Below, one piece after another: positions 36,093-45,073 of a stretch of 64,000 nt of DNA. The notes under the pieces are model-generated. The model did not search any database. It saw only the letters and a list, made by a program, of their open reading frames with translations, and was not told the origin of the DNA. Within the stretch, counting starts at the first letter, position 1. Every line of letters begins with the position of its first letter. Origin of the DNA: Enterococcus raffinosus (GTDB lineage: Bacteria > Bacillota > Bacilli > Lactobacillales > Enterococcaceae); contig NZ_JXLA01000002.1 in the NCBI RefSeq assembly GCF_001886185.1, positions 62,001-126,000 on the forward strand. Reading direction: 5' to 3'. Made by a program: the position numbers and the translations under genes.

Positions 36093-36474
36093 ATGAAACA
36101 AGAAATTAAGATCACGGATGCTGAACTCAAAATTATGGAATTCGTTTGGAAAAATAGTCCAGTTGACTCAACGGAGATCGTCCGAGCTTTTGAAAAGGAC
36201 GAGGAGTGGAGTCCAAATACGATACGTACGCTGTTGGTTCGCCTAGAGCAAAAGGGCGTGGGGCGTGATAGATCATACAAAAGCTGGCAGGGTATATGTT
36301 TACCATGCAATTATTCCAAGAGACTATTTTGTTAAGCAAGAAAGTCAAAAATTTATTAGTAAATTTTTTGATGGGAAAGTTAGCGAGTTTCTTTCTAATT
36401 TTGTAGCGGATGAATCAATCGATGAAAAAGAAATTGACGAGCTTCGGAACTTATTGGATAAAAGGAGAAAATAA
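36093..36474 (+). pseudogene. blaI: BlaI/MecI-family repressor, frameshifted by a 7-bp duplication
   Basis: ATG 36093 follows AGAGGAGGACACC. The first 56 codons encode a BlaI winged helix (ITDAELKIMEFVWKNSPVDS, then WSPNTIRTLLVRLEQKG). GGGCGTG then occurs twice in tandem (36254-36260 and 36261-36267). This pushes the frame out, giving 25 unrelated residues and a stop. The true C-terminal half (IDHTKAGRVYVYH... to LLDKRRK) continues in another frame to TAA 36472. Removing one copy restores a 124-residue repressor, the normal family size. The truncated product lacks the dimerisation domain and the site cut by BlaR1, so it should not repress. Confidence 0.92.
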
Positions 36475-38232
36475 ATGACTCACTTCCTTTTCAATTTAGC
36501 ATCATTCAATCTATTTCTGATTCTTTTGTTTTTATTCAGAAAGCTGTTAGGGAAGCAGTTATCTCCATTATTTCAAGGGAAATATTGGCATCTAACAGGA
36601 CTAGGATTCTTGTTTTTTATACCCAATCAGTTTTTTTCAAAAATTAGAGAAATGATTTTTTATCGAATACAAAGTGCAATCCCAAATGGGACCATGCCCT
36701 CAACATCACCGATTGAGAATGCTCAAGCTATACTTAATAGTAATCCCTCTGACTGGATGAATAACAATGCTCTGCCTGCCAATGGTTTGCTGGAAAGAGG
36801 AATGTTACTATTGGGACTATTATGGACTGCGGGCTTCGTAATTTTCCTTATACGATCAACTATTTCCTATCTTCAGTTTTATAAAATGATTAGAAGCACC
36901 GTTTTAGTGGAGGATAAACGGATCTATACTCAGCTGCAAAAAGCGGCAGAGCGACTAAGATATAAGAAAAAAGACTTAGTGATCCTACAGAGTGACCAAG
37001 TCAAAAGTCCTAGCACTTTCGGTGTCTTTCATCCTCGGATTATCCTTCCGAATCACTTTATTGACCAAGCATCGGAGGATCAATTATTTTTTATCCTATT
37101 GCATGAGCTTGTTCATCAGAAAAACAAAGATGCCGCACAAAATTATCTTTTGATTGGAATCGCAATTTTAAATTGGTTCAATCCCTTCAGTTATCTAATC
37201 GTAAAACAGGCAAGAGAGGATCGAGAAATTGCTTGCGATCAGCGCGTGATGCATTTGCTTGAAGAAGAGGATATCTATCATTACGGGACCACATTACTAA
37301 GCCTTGCACAAAAGCGTGAACATTCATATCTGCTAAGCTTTTCGGGAAAAAGAAATGAATTGAGAAGAAGAATCGAATCTATCAGCAGCTTTCATCCGTC
37401 ATCAACTAAGACAATAACAGTAAAATTTGGACTGATCAGCGCTTTGGTTATTGCCTTTTTCTTCGTTATCCCTCAAGCGCGGACAGACGAAAAAGATCCT
37501 TTTTCTCATCAAGAAAAGTGGATTGAACAAAAAACTGATCCATTATTTGATCAGCATTCAAATAATTCTCTGGTCATTTACGATGAAGCGAAAGATCGAT
37601 ATTTAGCGTACAATCAGGCAGGCGGACATACACGTTATTCTCCTGACAGCACTTATAAAATATGGAGTGCCCTGTTCGCACTGGATGAGAAAACGATCAC
37701 AGACATAGACAATCAAAAAGCTTGGGATGGAACCACCTATCCATTCAAAAGCTGGAATCGAGATCAAACGCTGCAAACCGCACTAACAAATTCAACGAAC
37801 TGGTATTTTCAGCAGCTTGATTCTGAGTTAGGAAAAGAAAAGTTGAAGGAAAAATTTCATTCAATTAATTATGGCAATATGAATCTTCTTGGCGGAATTG
37901 ATCATTATTGGTTGGAGTCTTCACTGAAGATTTCTCCGTTTGAACAGGTCAATTTGTTGCGAAAACTAGTCGAAGGTGACTTACATTTTTCGACCAAAGA
38001 TGTCTCCTTTGTAAAAGAAGCCATTCGTTTACAGACTCAATCGGATCATATTTTATATGGGAAAACTGGTACTGGTAATAGTTTGCAAACAAGTACCGGC
38101 TGGTTTATAGGTTTGATTGAAACCAAGCAGGGAAATTATTATTTTGCTTGTCATTTGCAAGGCGATAGTGCAACTGGAATAGCAGCAGCTCAAAAAACTT
38201 TAGCAATACTAAGAAAGCTAGAAATTTACTAA
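36475..38232 (+). CDS. blaR1: BlaR1/MecR1-family beta-lactam sensor and signalling protease
   Basis: A 585-residue membrane receptor that senses beta-lactams and triggers cleavage of BlaI. The N-terminal part has several helices and an M56 metalloprotease with zinc motif HELVH (210-214). A basic RRRIES segment (298-302) resembles the autocleavage region of BlaR1, and a last helix spans about 316-333. The extracellular sensor has penicillin-binding motifs STYK (392-395), STN (440-442) and KTG (530-532). The ATG directly follows the blaI stop. All key residues are present, so the sensor looks intact although its repressor gene is broken. Confidence 0.92.
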   Translation: MTHFLFNLASFNLFLILLFLFRKLLGKQLSPLFQGKYWHLTGLGFLFFIPNQFFSKIREMIFYRIQSAIPNGTMPSTSPIENAQAILNSNPSDWMNNNALPANGLLERGMLLLGLLWTAGFVIFLIRSTISYLQFYKMIRSTVLVEDKRIYTQLQKAAERLRYKKKDLVILQSDQVKSPSTFGVFHPRIILPNHFIDQASEDQLFFILLHELVHQKNKDAAQNYLLIGIAILNWFNPFSYLIVKQAREDREIACDQRVMHLLEEEDIYHYGTTLLSLAQKREHSYLLSFSGKRNELRRRIESISSFHPSSTKTITVKFGLISALVIAFFFVIPQARTDEKDPFSHQEKWIEQKTDPLFDQHSNNSLVIYDEAKDRYLAYNQAGGHTRYSPDSTYKIWSALFALDEKTITDIDNQKAWDGTTYPFKSWNRDQTLQTALTNSTNWYFQQLDSELGKEKLKEKFHSINYGNMNLLGGIDHYWLESSLKISPFEQVNLLRKLVEGDLHFSTKDVSFVKEAIRLQTQSDHILYGKTGTGNSLQTSTGWFIGLIETKQGNYYFACHLQGDSATGIAAAQKTLAILRKLEIY

Positions 38233-38258
38233 TTTCTAGCTTCTCAATCACATCAAAT

Positions 38259-38272
38259 ACTACAAATGTAGT
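38259..38272 (+). promoter_or_regulatory. Second BlaI-type operator, upstream of the PBP gene
   Basis: ACTACAAATGTAGT repeats the operator core found before blaI (TACAAATGTA) and lies 20 bp before the PBP start, between the blaR1 stop and the PBP ribosome site. It implies that the PBP gene has its own BlaI-controlled promoter. Confidence 0.8.
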
Positions 38273-38291
38273 TTTAAGGAGGAGATACAAA

Positions 38292-40304
38292 ATGAGACGA
38301 ATTGATAAAAGAAAAAAAGGAAGTAGAGTAGTGATCAAAATTAGTTTTCTTTTACTTGCGTGTCTTGGCTTTTTCATTTATCAAAATATCCATGAACAAC
38401 GTTTGAAAAAGAATGGGGAAGAAACACTCAAAGAATATATAAACTTGCTTTCAACTGGGAAATACGACGAATCATTGGATTATTTATCACAAGAATCATT
38501 AAAATCAGGACAACTTTCGAAAGAACAGGTGAAGGAAAAATATCAAAATATTTTTGGTGGTCTAGGAATTCATGATATTAAGATTAAGAACCTTCGTGTG
38601 AAGGACAAGACATTTAACTACACATTGATTCTACAAACGAGTCTAGGACGTCCGTTAGAACAAACGTATTCAGGCACATTAACGAAAGAGAATCATTTAA
38701 TAGAATGGAAACCAAACTTAATTTTTCCAAAAATGAAAAATGGAGATAAGGTCCGCTATCATTATTTATCTGCTGCACGAGGAGAGATAGTGGATCGAAA
38801 TGGACACGGTTTGGCAATCAATGGTGACGTATACAATTTTGGGATCGTCCCAAAAAACCTTGGAAAAGGTGAGGTACGGAAAGAAAACATCAAAAAAATC
38901 AGTGAGACACTAGAATTGCCCGAGAAAACAATCAACTCCTCATTGAAGCAGCCATGGGTAAAGGAAGATTATTTTGTTCCACTAAAAACAGAAACGAAGG
39001 TGCCGGAACACTTCGAAGCACCAACAGGTTTAGAAGTCAGAGAAGAAACTGGAAGAACATACCCACTCGGAGAAGCGGCGGCTCACTTAATTGGGTATGT
39101 AGGTGCAGTGACCTCTGAAGATATGAAAAAGAATAGCTATCTTTCAGAAGATAGTGTTATCGGACGTACAGGATTAGAGAGAGTTTATGACAAAGAACTG
39201 AGAGGGAAAAATGGAGGCTATATCGCCATAACGAGTTCAGATGGAAAAGAAAAAGAAGTGCTTCAAAAGGTTGATGTCGTAGAAGGGAAAAGGATTCAAT
39301 TGACTATAGATGTTCAAGCACAGTATCTTGCTTATCAATCTTTGGACAATGAACGGGGATCTAGCGTGGTAAGTGAACCAAAAACTGGAGATTTGCTAGC
39401 AGTTGCTAGTTCACCAAGCTTTGATCCAAATAAAATGACTCATGGAATCAGTCAAAAGGAATACGACGAACTAGCCAAAGATGAGAAGTTGCCTTTTTTA
39501 GCTCGTTATTCAAATGGTTATGCGCCAGGCTCAACTTTCAAATTGGTTACAGCTGCTATTGGGTTGGATGCTGGAACGCTAGATCCCAATCAAACTGTTG
39601 CTATTAACGGTCTGAAATGGCAGAAAGATTCATCTTGGGGCGGCTACAAGGTGACCCGTGTATCTGATGTATCATCAGTTAATTTACAGCGTGCAATGAT
39701 TTATTCTGACAATATATATATGGCAAAGGAAACGTTAAAAATGGGAGAAAAAGTATTTCGGAACGGTTTAAATCGTTTTATTTTTGGCGAAACACTGGAT
39801 ATTCCCATCGAAATGACCCCTGCGCAAATATCGACAGAAAAAAATTTCAATTCTGAGATACTTTTAGCAGATACTGGATACGGACAGGGACAGCTGCTTT
39901 TAAATCCTATTCAGCAAATCACTACTTACTCGGTTTTTCCAAATAATGGAACAATCGTGTATCCTAGATTATTGCTTTCTCAAAAAGAAAAAAGCAAAGC
40001 AGACGTCGTCACTGGTGAAACCATTGCACGAATCAATCAGGATATGCAAGCCGTTGTGAATGATCCCAACGGTACGGCGAACAGCTTGCAGTCTTTAGGA
40101 ATTTCTTTGATGGCAAAAACCGGTACCGCAGAGATAAAAGAAAAGCAAGACGAGCGAGGGCAGCAAAATAGTTTTCTTTATGCCTTTGATGGGCAAAGTC
40201 AAAATTTTGCAGTCCTGCAATTTTTAGAAGATCGACCAGATGATAAATCCGCAGTAGGAATGGTTCCTGAATTATTGACGTATCTGAATGAAACATATAA
40301 ATAG
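38292..40304 (+). CDS. Class B penicillin-binding protein, PBP5/PBP2a type
   Basis: A 670-residue transpeptidase with one N-terminal membrane helix (about 13-30), a MecA_N (NTF2-like) domain (about 35-150), a dimerisation domain (about 155-325) and a transpeptidase domain (about 350-660). Active-site motifs are STFK (Ser414), SDN (472-474) and KTGT (609-612). Long stretches such as INGLKWQKDSSWG and LLADTGYGQG match E. faecium PBP5, the low-affinity enzyme behind intrinsic beta-lactam resistance. Unlike classical pbp5 it lies behind blaI-blaR1, as mecA does behind its regulators. ATG 38292 follows AAGGAGGAGATACAAA. Confidence 0.93.
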   Translation: MRRIDKRKKGSRVVIKISFLLLACLGFFIYQNIHEQRLKKNGEETLKEYINLLSTGKYDESLDYLSQESLKSGQLSKEQVKEKYQNIFGGLGIHDIKIKNLRVKDKTFNYTLILQTSLGRPLEQTYSGTLTKENHLIEWKPNLIFPKMKNGDKVRYHYLSAARGEIVDRNGHGLAINGDVYNFGIVPKNLGKGEVRKENIKKISETLELPEKTINSSLKQPWVKEDYFVPLKTETKVPEHFEAPTGLEVREETGRTYPLGEAAAHLIGYVGAVTSEDMKKNSYLSEDSVIGRTGLERVYDKELRGKNGGYIAITSSDGKEKEVLQKVDVVEGKRIQLTIDVQAQYLAYQSLDNERGSSVVSEPKTGDLLAVASSPSFDPNKMTHGISQKEYDELAKDEKLPFLARYSNGYAPGSTFKLVTAAIGLDAGTLDPNQTVAINGLKWQKDSSWGGYKVTRVSDVSSVNLQRAMIYSDNIYMAKETLKMGEKVFRNGLNRFIFGETLDIPIEMTPAQISTEKNFNSEILLADTGYGQGQLLLNPIQQITTYSVFPNNGTIVYPRLLLSQKEKSKADVVTGETIARINQDMQAVVNDPNGTANSLQSLGISLMAKTGTAEIKEKQDERGQQNSFLYAFDGQSQNFAVLQFLEDRPDDKSAVGMVPELLTYLNETYK

Positions 40305-40310
40305 ACAGAG

Positions 40311-40354
40311 CAACGTAAAAGGACCACTTCTTTTGAAGTAGTCCTTTTACGTTG
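40311..40354. terminator. Bidirectional terminator after the PBP gene
   Basis: A 20-bp stem with one mismatch begins CAACGTAAAAGGAC and has a TTTT loop. It overlaps the last codons of the convergent LacI-family gene. Confidence 0.9.
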
Positions 40355-41330
40355 TCTTCCCCTGAATCAACTTGATTGGCAGGGCATAATATTGCTCCAG
40401 TTTTTTCTCTGGAGTTGTGATGCGCTGGATTAATAGATCCACTAGTAAATCTGCAAAATCAGCGATTGGTTGAGCGATGGTCGATAGCTGCGGAAAATAA
40501 TTTTGCACAAATTTTGTGCCGTCATAACCAATTAGCTTTAGGTCTTGCGGAATAGCGATGTTCATTTCTTGGCAGATGTTATAAACGAGGATAGCTGTCA
40601 GATCATCTGTACAAAAAAGGCTGTCTAAATCTTCATTTTCTAAAATCCGCTTGATCTCAATCGTTTTAAGCGCCATGGAGCTGGCTCTCGAGTCAATCGT
40701 GAACACATGCGACTGCAGCTGCTTCTCGGTTAAAAACTTCTCGTAACCTTCTAAGCGTTCATTCGTCGGTGAGTTTGATTTTAAGCTGCCTGTCAAAATA
40801 CCGATTTTCCTACAACCACGCAGGTATAAGTTTTCCGTCGCAAGATAGCCGCCATGAAAATTATCGCTTCCGATAATGGGGATATTTTCAGATAGATGAC
40901 GGTCAAAGGAAACAATTGGCAATCCAATATCTTCATATTCCTTAATTCCTAAGTTATGAGCTCCAGCGATGATACCATCCACACGATTGGCTGAAAGCAT
41001 GTTCAGATATGCCCGTTCTTTTTCTTTATTGTTGGCACTGTTACAAAGAATTGTCTTATAGCCCTGTTCAAATAGGGTGGCTTCCAATTTATCGACAAGT
41101 TCGCCAAAGAAGGGGTTAGAAACTGTTGGGAAGATGAGCCCGATCAGCTGTGTATTTTTTCCTTGTAACGAGCGGGCGAGAGAATTTGGTTGATAGTTCA
41201 ACTCTTTCATTGCCGCATGTACTTTATCGATGGTCTTTTGACTAAGTGATCCGTAATTATTGATCACACGTGAGACCGTCGTGGGAGAGACACCTGCTTT
41301 TTTTGCGACATCTGTTAATTTGATAGCCAT
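40347..41330 (-). CDS. scrR: LacI-family sucrose regulator (ScrR-like)
   Basis: A 327-residue repressor with an N-terminal LacI helix-turn-helix (KLTDVAKKAGVSPTTVSRVIN) and hinge LNYQPNSLARSL, followed by a periplasmic-binding-protein-like effector domain (about 60-325). It lies 17 bp downstream of scrB in the same orientation, the usual place for ScrR. Two near-identical pseudo-palindromes with a central CG (TGTCAAACGT-type), at the scrB and scrA promoters, are the expected operators. The effector is probably a sucrose-derived fructose or phosphosugar (family inference). Confidence 0.85.
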   Translation of the reverse strand: MAIKLTDVAKKAGVSPTTVSRVINNYGSLSQKTIDKVHAAMKELNYQPNSLARSLQGKNTQLIGLIFPTVSNPFFGELVDKLEATLFEQGYKTILCNSANNKEKERAYLNMLSANRVDGIIAGAHNLGIKEYEDIGLPIVSFDRHLSENIPIIGSDNFHGGYLATENLYLRGCRKIGILTGSLKSNSPTNERLEGYEKFLTEKQLQSHVFTIDSRASSMALKTIEIKRILENEDLDSLFCTDDLTAILVYNICQEMNIAIPQDLKLIGYDGTKFVQNYFPQLSTIAQPIADFADLLVDLLIQRITTPEKKLEQYYALPIKLIQGKTT

Positions 41331-41347
41331 TTCTTTCGTTGTACTCC

Positions 41348-42847
41348 TTAGTCGTTTTTCATGTTACGCAAACACCAGAAATCAGCGGAAAAATCTCCAG
41401 AAATTCCTTCTAGATAAACATTCTTCTCCTCATGGTTAGGAAACACTCTTGCCGTCAAAACAGCTTGACCACCATTGACAAAAATCTCACAAACCGAATG
41501 ATCAACGAAAATCTGCAGAGACAGCGGCTCATTTTTATCAATTGTAAGTGTGCGAGTCGTTCCATATTCTTGAGCAAAGGGATTGCTTACGTGTGAGCGA
41601 TCTACACTTATCATACCATTTTTTGTATCGAAATCGATGATGAATGAGTGATCCTGCTGCGCATCTGAATAAAGATGGAGTTTTCCTTGACTATCTGCTG
41701 AAAAATCAAGGTGCAGTTCATAGCAATTCGTTGTTTCTTCGGCAAGAGTCAAGGGCTGCTGAAAAATTTTCCCGTCCATAGATTGGCGTTCTTGTCTCAA
41801 CTCAATTAGCTCCTTCACTGGCAGTTGATACAGCTGACCATCCTTGAGCTGCAATTCCTTGACGAGACTTAGACAGTGCGCCCAGCCTTCTGAATCACTA
41901 GGATAATCAATCTCAGGTAAGCCAACCCAACTTACGGCTAAGGCACGACCATCAGGTGCATTGAAGGCCTGTGTCGCATAAACATCAAACCCATAATCAA
42001 GATTTGCCAACGAACTCGGATTTACCAACGATAGGGAATCAGTATCAAAGCTATCCGCGACAATATAAGCGTTAGGATAAATATTTTGATAGTTCATAAT
42101 CTTCTTATCCAACCCTTGAGGGCAGAAGAGGAAGACAGGCTTTCCATCAATAAATACGAGGTTCGGACATTCTACCATGAAGCCCATCGCTTGATCCATG
42201 AAGTTCAAAGAGCCTGCAAATTGTAGCGTTTCTAATGATTTACCGGTATAAGCCAGCACTTTTCCTTCCAGCGTCTCCGTCTGAGCGCCAATCAAAAGCC
42301 AATAATTCTCTTGATACTCAAATACTTGAGGATCACGAAATTCATGCGTATAGCCTTGAGGCGGGGCTGGGATCATTGGCCGCTGATCCTTTTTGATTTC
42401 GCCAGCTTTATTCATACGGGCCAACATTTGATAAGATTTACGTTGCCAATCGGAATCACGCACATTCCCGGTATAGGCTAACACTAACTCATCCTCAATA
42501 ACGATACCAGATCCTGAATAAACACCCTGACGGTCAAAAGATGAATCAGGGAGAAGGGCGATCCCTTCAAAGGTCCAATCCACCAGATTTTCAGAAGATA
42601 TGTGTGCCCAAGATTTCACTCCATGAACTGGCCCCATTGGATATAGCTGATAAAAAAGCTGCCATTTTCCATTAAAATAGGAAAAACCATTGGGGTCATT
42701 TAATAGCCCACTTTTGGGTTGAATATGATATCCCAGACGCCATTGAGAATGCTGAATTGTTACCTCTAAAAATTTCTGATATTCCTTGGTCCACTCATGG
42801 TAGGGCAGATAGCGCAGCTCATCTGTCCATTTTTTTATTAACTCCAT
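41348..42847 (-). CDS. scrB: Sucrose-6-phosphate hydrolase (GH32)
   Basis: Cleaves sucrose-6-phosphate from the PTS into glucose-6-phosphate and fructose. The 499-residue enzyme has the GH32 nucleophile motif LLNDPNGF, then FRDPQVF, then the acid/base motif VECPNL, and a C-terminal beta-sandwich (about 370-499). An ATG at 42865 is in frame, but GGAAGGAG lies within its first codons and is correctly spaced for ATG 42847, so I chose the latter. It is divergent from scrA and followed by the LacI-type regulator. Confidence 0.93.
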   Translation of the reverse strand: MELIKKWTDELRYLPYHEWTKEYQKFLEVTIQHSQWRLGYHIQPKSGLLNDPNGFSYFNGKWQLFYQLYPMGPVHGVKSWAHISSENLVDWTFEGIALLPDSSFDRQGVYSGSGIVIEDELVLAYTGNVRDSDWQRKSYQMLARMNKAGEIKKDQRPMIPAPPQGYTHEFRDPQVFEYQENYWLLIGAQTETLEGKVLAYTGKSLETLQFAGSLNFMDQAMGFMVECPNLVFIDGKPVFLFCPQGLDKKIMNYQNIYPNAYIVADSFDTDSLSLVNPSSLANLDYGFDVYATQAFNAPDGRALAVSWVGLPEIDYPSDSEGWAHCLSLVKELQLKDGQLYQLPVKELIELRQERQSMDGKIFQQPLTLAEETTNCYELHLDFSADSQGKLHLYSDAQQDHSFIIDFDTKNGMISVDRSHVSNPFAQEYGTTRTLTIDKNEPLSLQIFVDHSVCEIFVNGGQAVLTARVFPNHEEKNVYLEGISGDFSADFWCLRNMKND

Positions 42848-42920
42848 TTCATTAACTCCTTCCACTTACACAAAACTATAGTATCTTCAGAATGGGTCAC
42901 CTATAAAAGTTTTCTCTTTT

Positions 42921-42936
42921 ATTAAACGCTTTCGTT
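42921..42936. promoter_or_regulatory. cre-like site near the scrB start
   Basis: On the minus strand ACGAAAGCGTTTAAT resembles the CcpA consensus. It lies just downstream of the predicted scrB transcription start, where bound CcpA would act as a roadblock. Confidence 0.5.
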
Positions 42937-42943
42937 CGTCTTT

Positions 42944-42982
42944 AAGATACTTCAAATCACATAAAATGTCAAACGTATATCA
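42944..42982 (-). promoter_or_regulatory. scrB promoter and ScrR-type operator
   Basis: On the minus strand TTGACA (42967-42972), a 17-bp spacer and TATCTT (42944-42949) form the promoter. The -35 is embedded in the operator TGTCAAACGTATATCA (42967-42982, plus-strand reading). Confidence 0.75.
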
Positions 42983-43043
42983 TTTTTAAAACACTATATA
43001 AATAAATGAGAAAAGAATTACAATCCAAATTTAAAAATATTTT

Positions 43044-43081
43044 TGATAAACGTTTGACATTTTGAAAAATTACGGTATGAT
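43044..43081 (+). promoter_or_regulatory. scrA promoter and ScrR-type operator
   Basis: TTGACA (43054-43059), a 16-bp spacer and TATGAT (43076-43081). The operator TGATAAACGTTTGACA (43044-43059) covers the -35 and is the reverse of the scrB operator with one base changed. Confidence 0.8.
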
Positions 43082-43120
43082 AAGAGTGAAAAAAGCGATT
43101 ACATGGAAAGGAGTTTGATT

Positions 43121-45073
43121 ATGAATCATCAGAAAGCAGCTAGAGAGGTTAGTAAAGCCGTCGGGGAAGGAAATATCCAAGCAGCCGCTCACTGTGCCAC
43201 TAGATTACGGCTAGTATTAAAGGATCCAAGTAAAGTAGATCATGCAGCCTTAGATAATAACGACGATGTCAAAGGAACCTTCGAGGCCAATGGTCAATTT
43301 CAAATTATTATCGGACCAGGAGACGTAAATAAGGTGTATGCCGAACTCGTCAAATTGACGAATGTTAAGGAAGCGTCTACAGAAGATTTGAAAGCGGTGG
43401 CTGCTGAAGGAAAAAAAGTGAATCCCGCAATGGCATTTATTAAAGTATTATCAGATATTTTTGTTCCCATTGTTCCGGCTTTAGTAGCAGGCGGTTTACT
43501 GATGGCCATTAACAACGTTTTAACATCACCGAACTTATTCGGGCCACAGTCGGTTGTTGAAATGTTTCCAAACATTAAAGACGTTGCCAGCATTATTAAC
43601 TTATTATCTTCCGCACCGTTTGCTTTTCTGCCAATTTTAGTAGGTTTCTCAGCAACAAAGCGCTTTGGCGGAAATGGCTATCTCGGGGCAGCGATGGGAA
43701 TGGCGATGGTTATGCCAGACTTAATTAATGGGTACGGCGTGGCAAACGCGATCGCTGAAGGAAGTATGCCTTATTGGAATATCTTTGGTTTGCAGGTCGC
43801 ACAGGCTGGCTATCAAGGCTCTGTTTTACCCGTATTGGCGGTTTCTTGGATTTTAGCTACACTAGAGAAATTCTTCCACAAAAAGATTTCAGCAGCATTT
43901 GATTATACCTTTACACCAATGTTAGCAATTATTATTACTGGATTTTTAACCTTCATTTTCGTTGGACCTGTCATGCGTACAGTCTCAGATGGTTTGACAG
44001 ACGGATTAGTTTGGTTGTATCAGACAACAGGGGCCGTTGGTTTAGGAATTTTTGGTTTGTTCTACTCACCAATCGTCATTACCGGATTGCATCAAAGTTT
44101 TCCAGCGATCGAAACGACGCTACTAGCGGATGTCGCACGAACAGGTGGCTCATTTATTTTCCCAGTTGCGTCAATGGCGAATATTGCTCAAGGTGCCGCA
44201 GCATTGGCTATTTTTGTTTTATCAAAAAATGAAAAGCAAAAAAGCTTGGCCTCATCAGCAAGTATTTCGGCGTTGCTAGGGATCACCGAACCGGCGATTT
44301 TTGGGATCAACTTAAAATTAAAATTCCCATTCGTCTGTGCCATGATTGCATCTGGGGTTGCAAGTGTCTCACTAGGGATTTTCCACGTTCTATCGGTAGC
44401 GATGGGACCTGCGAGCGTGATCGGATTTATCTCTATTGCACCTAAATCAATCCCGTTCTTCATGATCGGTGTCGTAATCAGCTTCATTTTAGGCTTCCTG
44501 CTTACATTTGTTTACGGGAAAAAGAAAATGGAGGTCCCAGCAACTGCAGCCGCAGATGGACAAGAGGCTGTTATGATCAATGAAAATCCAGATCAATCAT
44601 TAGCGGTGCAAGACGACGTACTATCAGCTGTGGTCACTGGAGAAGTCCTACCATTAAAAGAAGTTAAGGATCCTGTTTTCTCCACAGAAATGATGGGAAA
44701 AGGAGTCGCAATCATCCCTGAAAGCGATCAATTATTTGCGCCAGCAGATGGTGTCTTGACCGTCATGTATGATTCGAAGCACGCTTATGGCATTCAAGCC
44801 GACAGTGGTGCGGAAATCCTCATTCATATAGGTATTGATACAGTCAACCTTGCTGGACAGTTCTTTTCAACCAACAAGAAAAAAGGGGAGCGAGTGAAAA
44901 AAGGGGAATTACTAGGTACATTTGATCGAGAAGCTATTAAAAAGTCTGGTTATGATGATACAGTCATGCTGTTAGTAACGAACTCAACGGCCTATGGCGA
45001 TGTCAGCACGTTAGATAAGCCAACTGTTACTCAAGGTGAAGACATCCTTGCTGTGAGTAAAGCCTATGAATAG
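43121..45073 (+). CDS. scrA: PTS sucrose-specific EIIBCA
   Basis: Imports and phosphorylates sucrose. The 650-residue protein has EIIB at the N-terminus (phospho-Cys25 in HCATRLR), EIIC with about ten helices (about 100-470) and a glucose-type EIIA domain at the C-terminus (His569 in ILIHIGID). An in-frame ATG at 43103 overlaps the ribosome site GAAAGGAG, so ATG 43121 is preferred. Its promoter mirrors that of scrB. The last 8 bases overlap the GH13 gene. Because that gene encodes an alpha-1,6-type glucosidase, the permease may also take up isomeric glucosyl-fructoses (inference). Confidence 0.92.
   Translation: MNHQKAAREVSKAVGEGNIQAAAHCATRLRLVLKDPSKVDHAALDNNDDVKGTFEANGQFQIIIGPGDVNKVYAELVKLTNVKEASTEDLKAVAAEGKKVNPAMAFIKVLSDIFVPIVPALVAGGLLMAINNVLTSPNLFGPQSVVEMFPNIKDVASIINLLSSAPFAFLPILVGFSATKRFGGNGYLGAAMGMAMVMPDLINGYGVANAIAEGSMPYWNIFGLQVAQAGYQGSVLPVLAVSWILATLEKFFHKKISAAFDYTFTPMLAIIITGFLTFIFVGPVMRTVSDGLTDGLVWLYQTTGAVGLGIFGLFYSPIVITGLHQSFPAIETTLLADVARTGGSFIFPVASMANIAQGAAALAIFVLSKNEKQKSLASSASISALLGITEPAIFGINLKLKFPFVCAMIASGVASVSLGIFHVLSVAMGPASVIGFISIAPKSIPFFMIGVVISFILGFLLTFVYGKKKMEVPATAAADGQEAVMINENPDQSLAVQDDVLSAVVTGEVLPLKEVKDPVFSTEMMGKGVAIIPESDQLFAPADGVLTVMYDSKHAYGIQADSGAEILIHIGIDTVNLAGQFFSTNKKKGERVKKGELLGTFDREAIKKSGYDDTVMLLVTNSTAYGDVSTLDKPTVTQGEDILAVSKAYE

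Noticed and set aside
36254-36267. Programmed ribosomal frameshift in blaI
   Set aside because: There is no slippery heptamer or downstream structure. The exact 7-bp tandem duplication explains the shift better.
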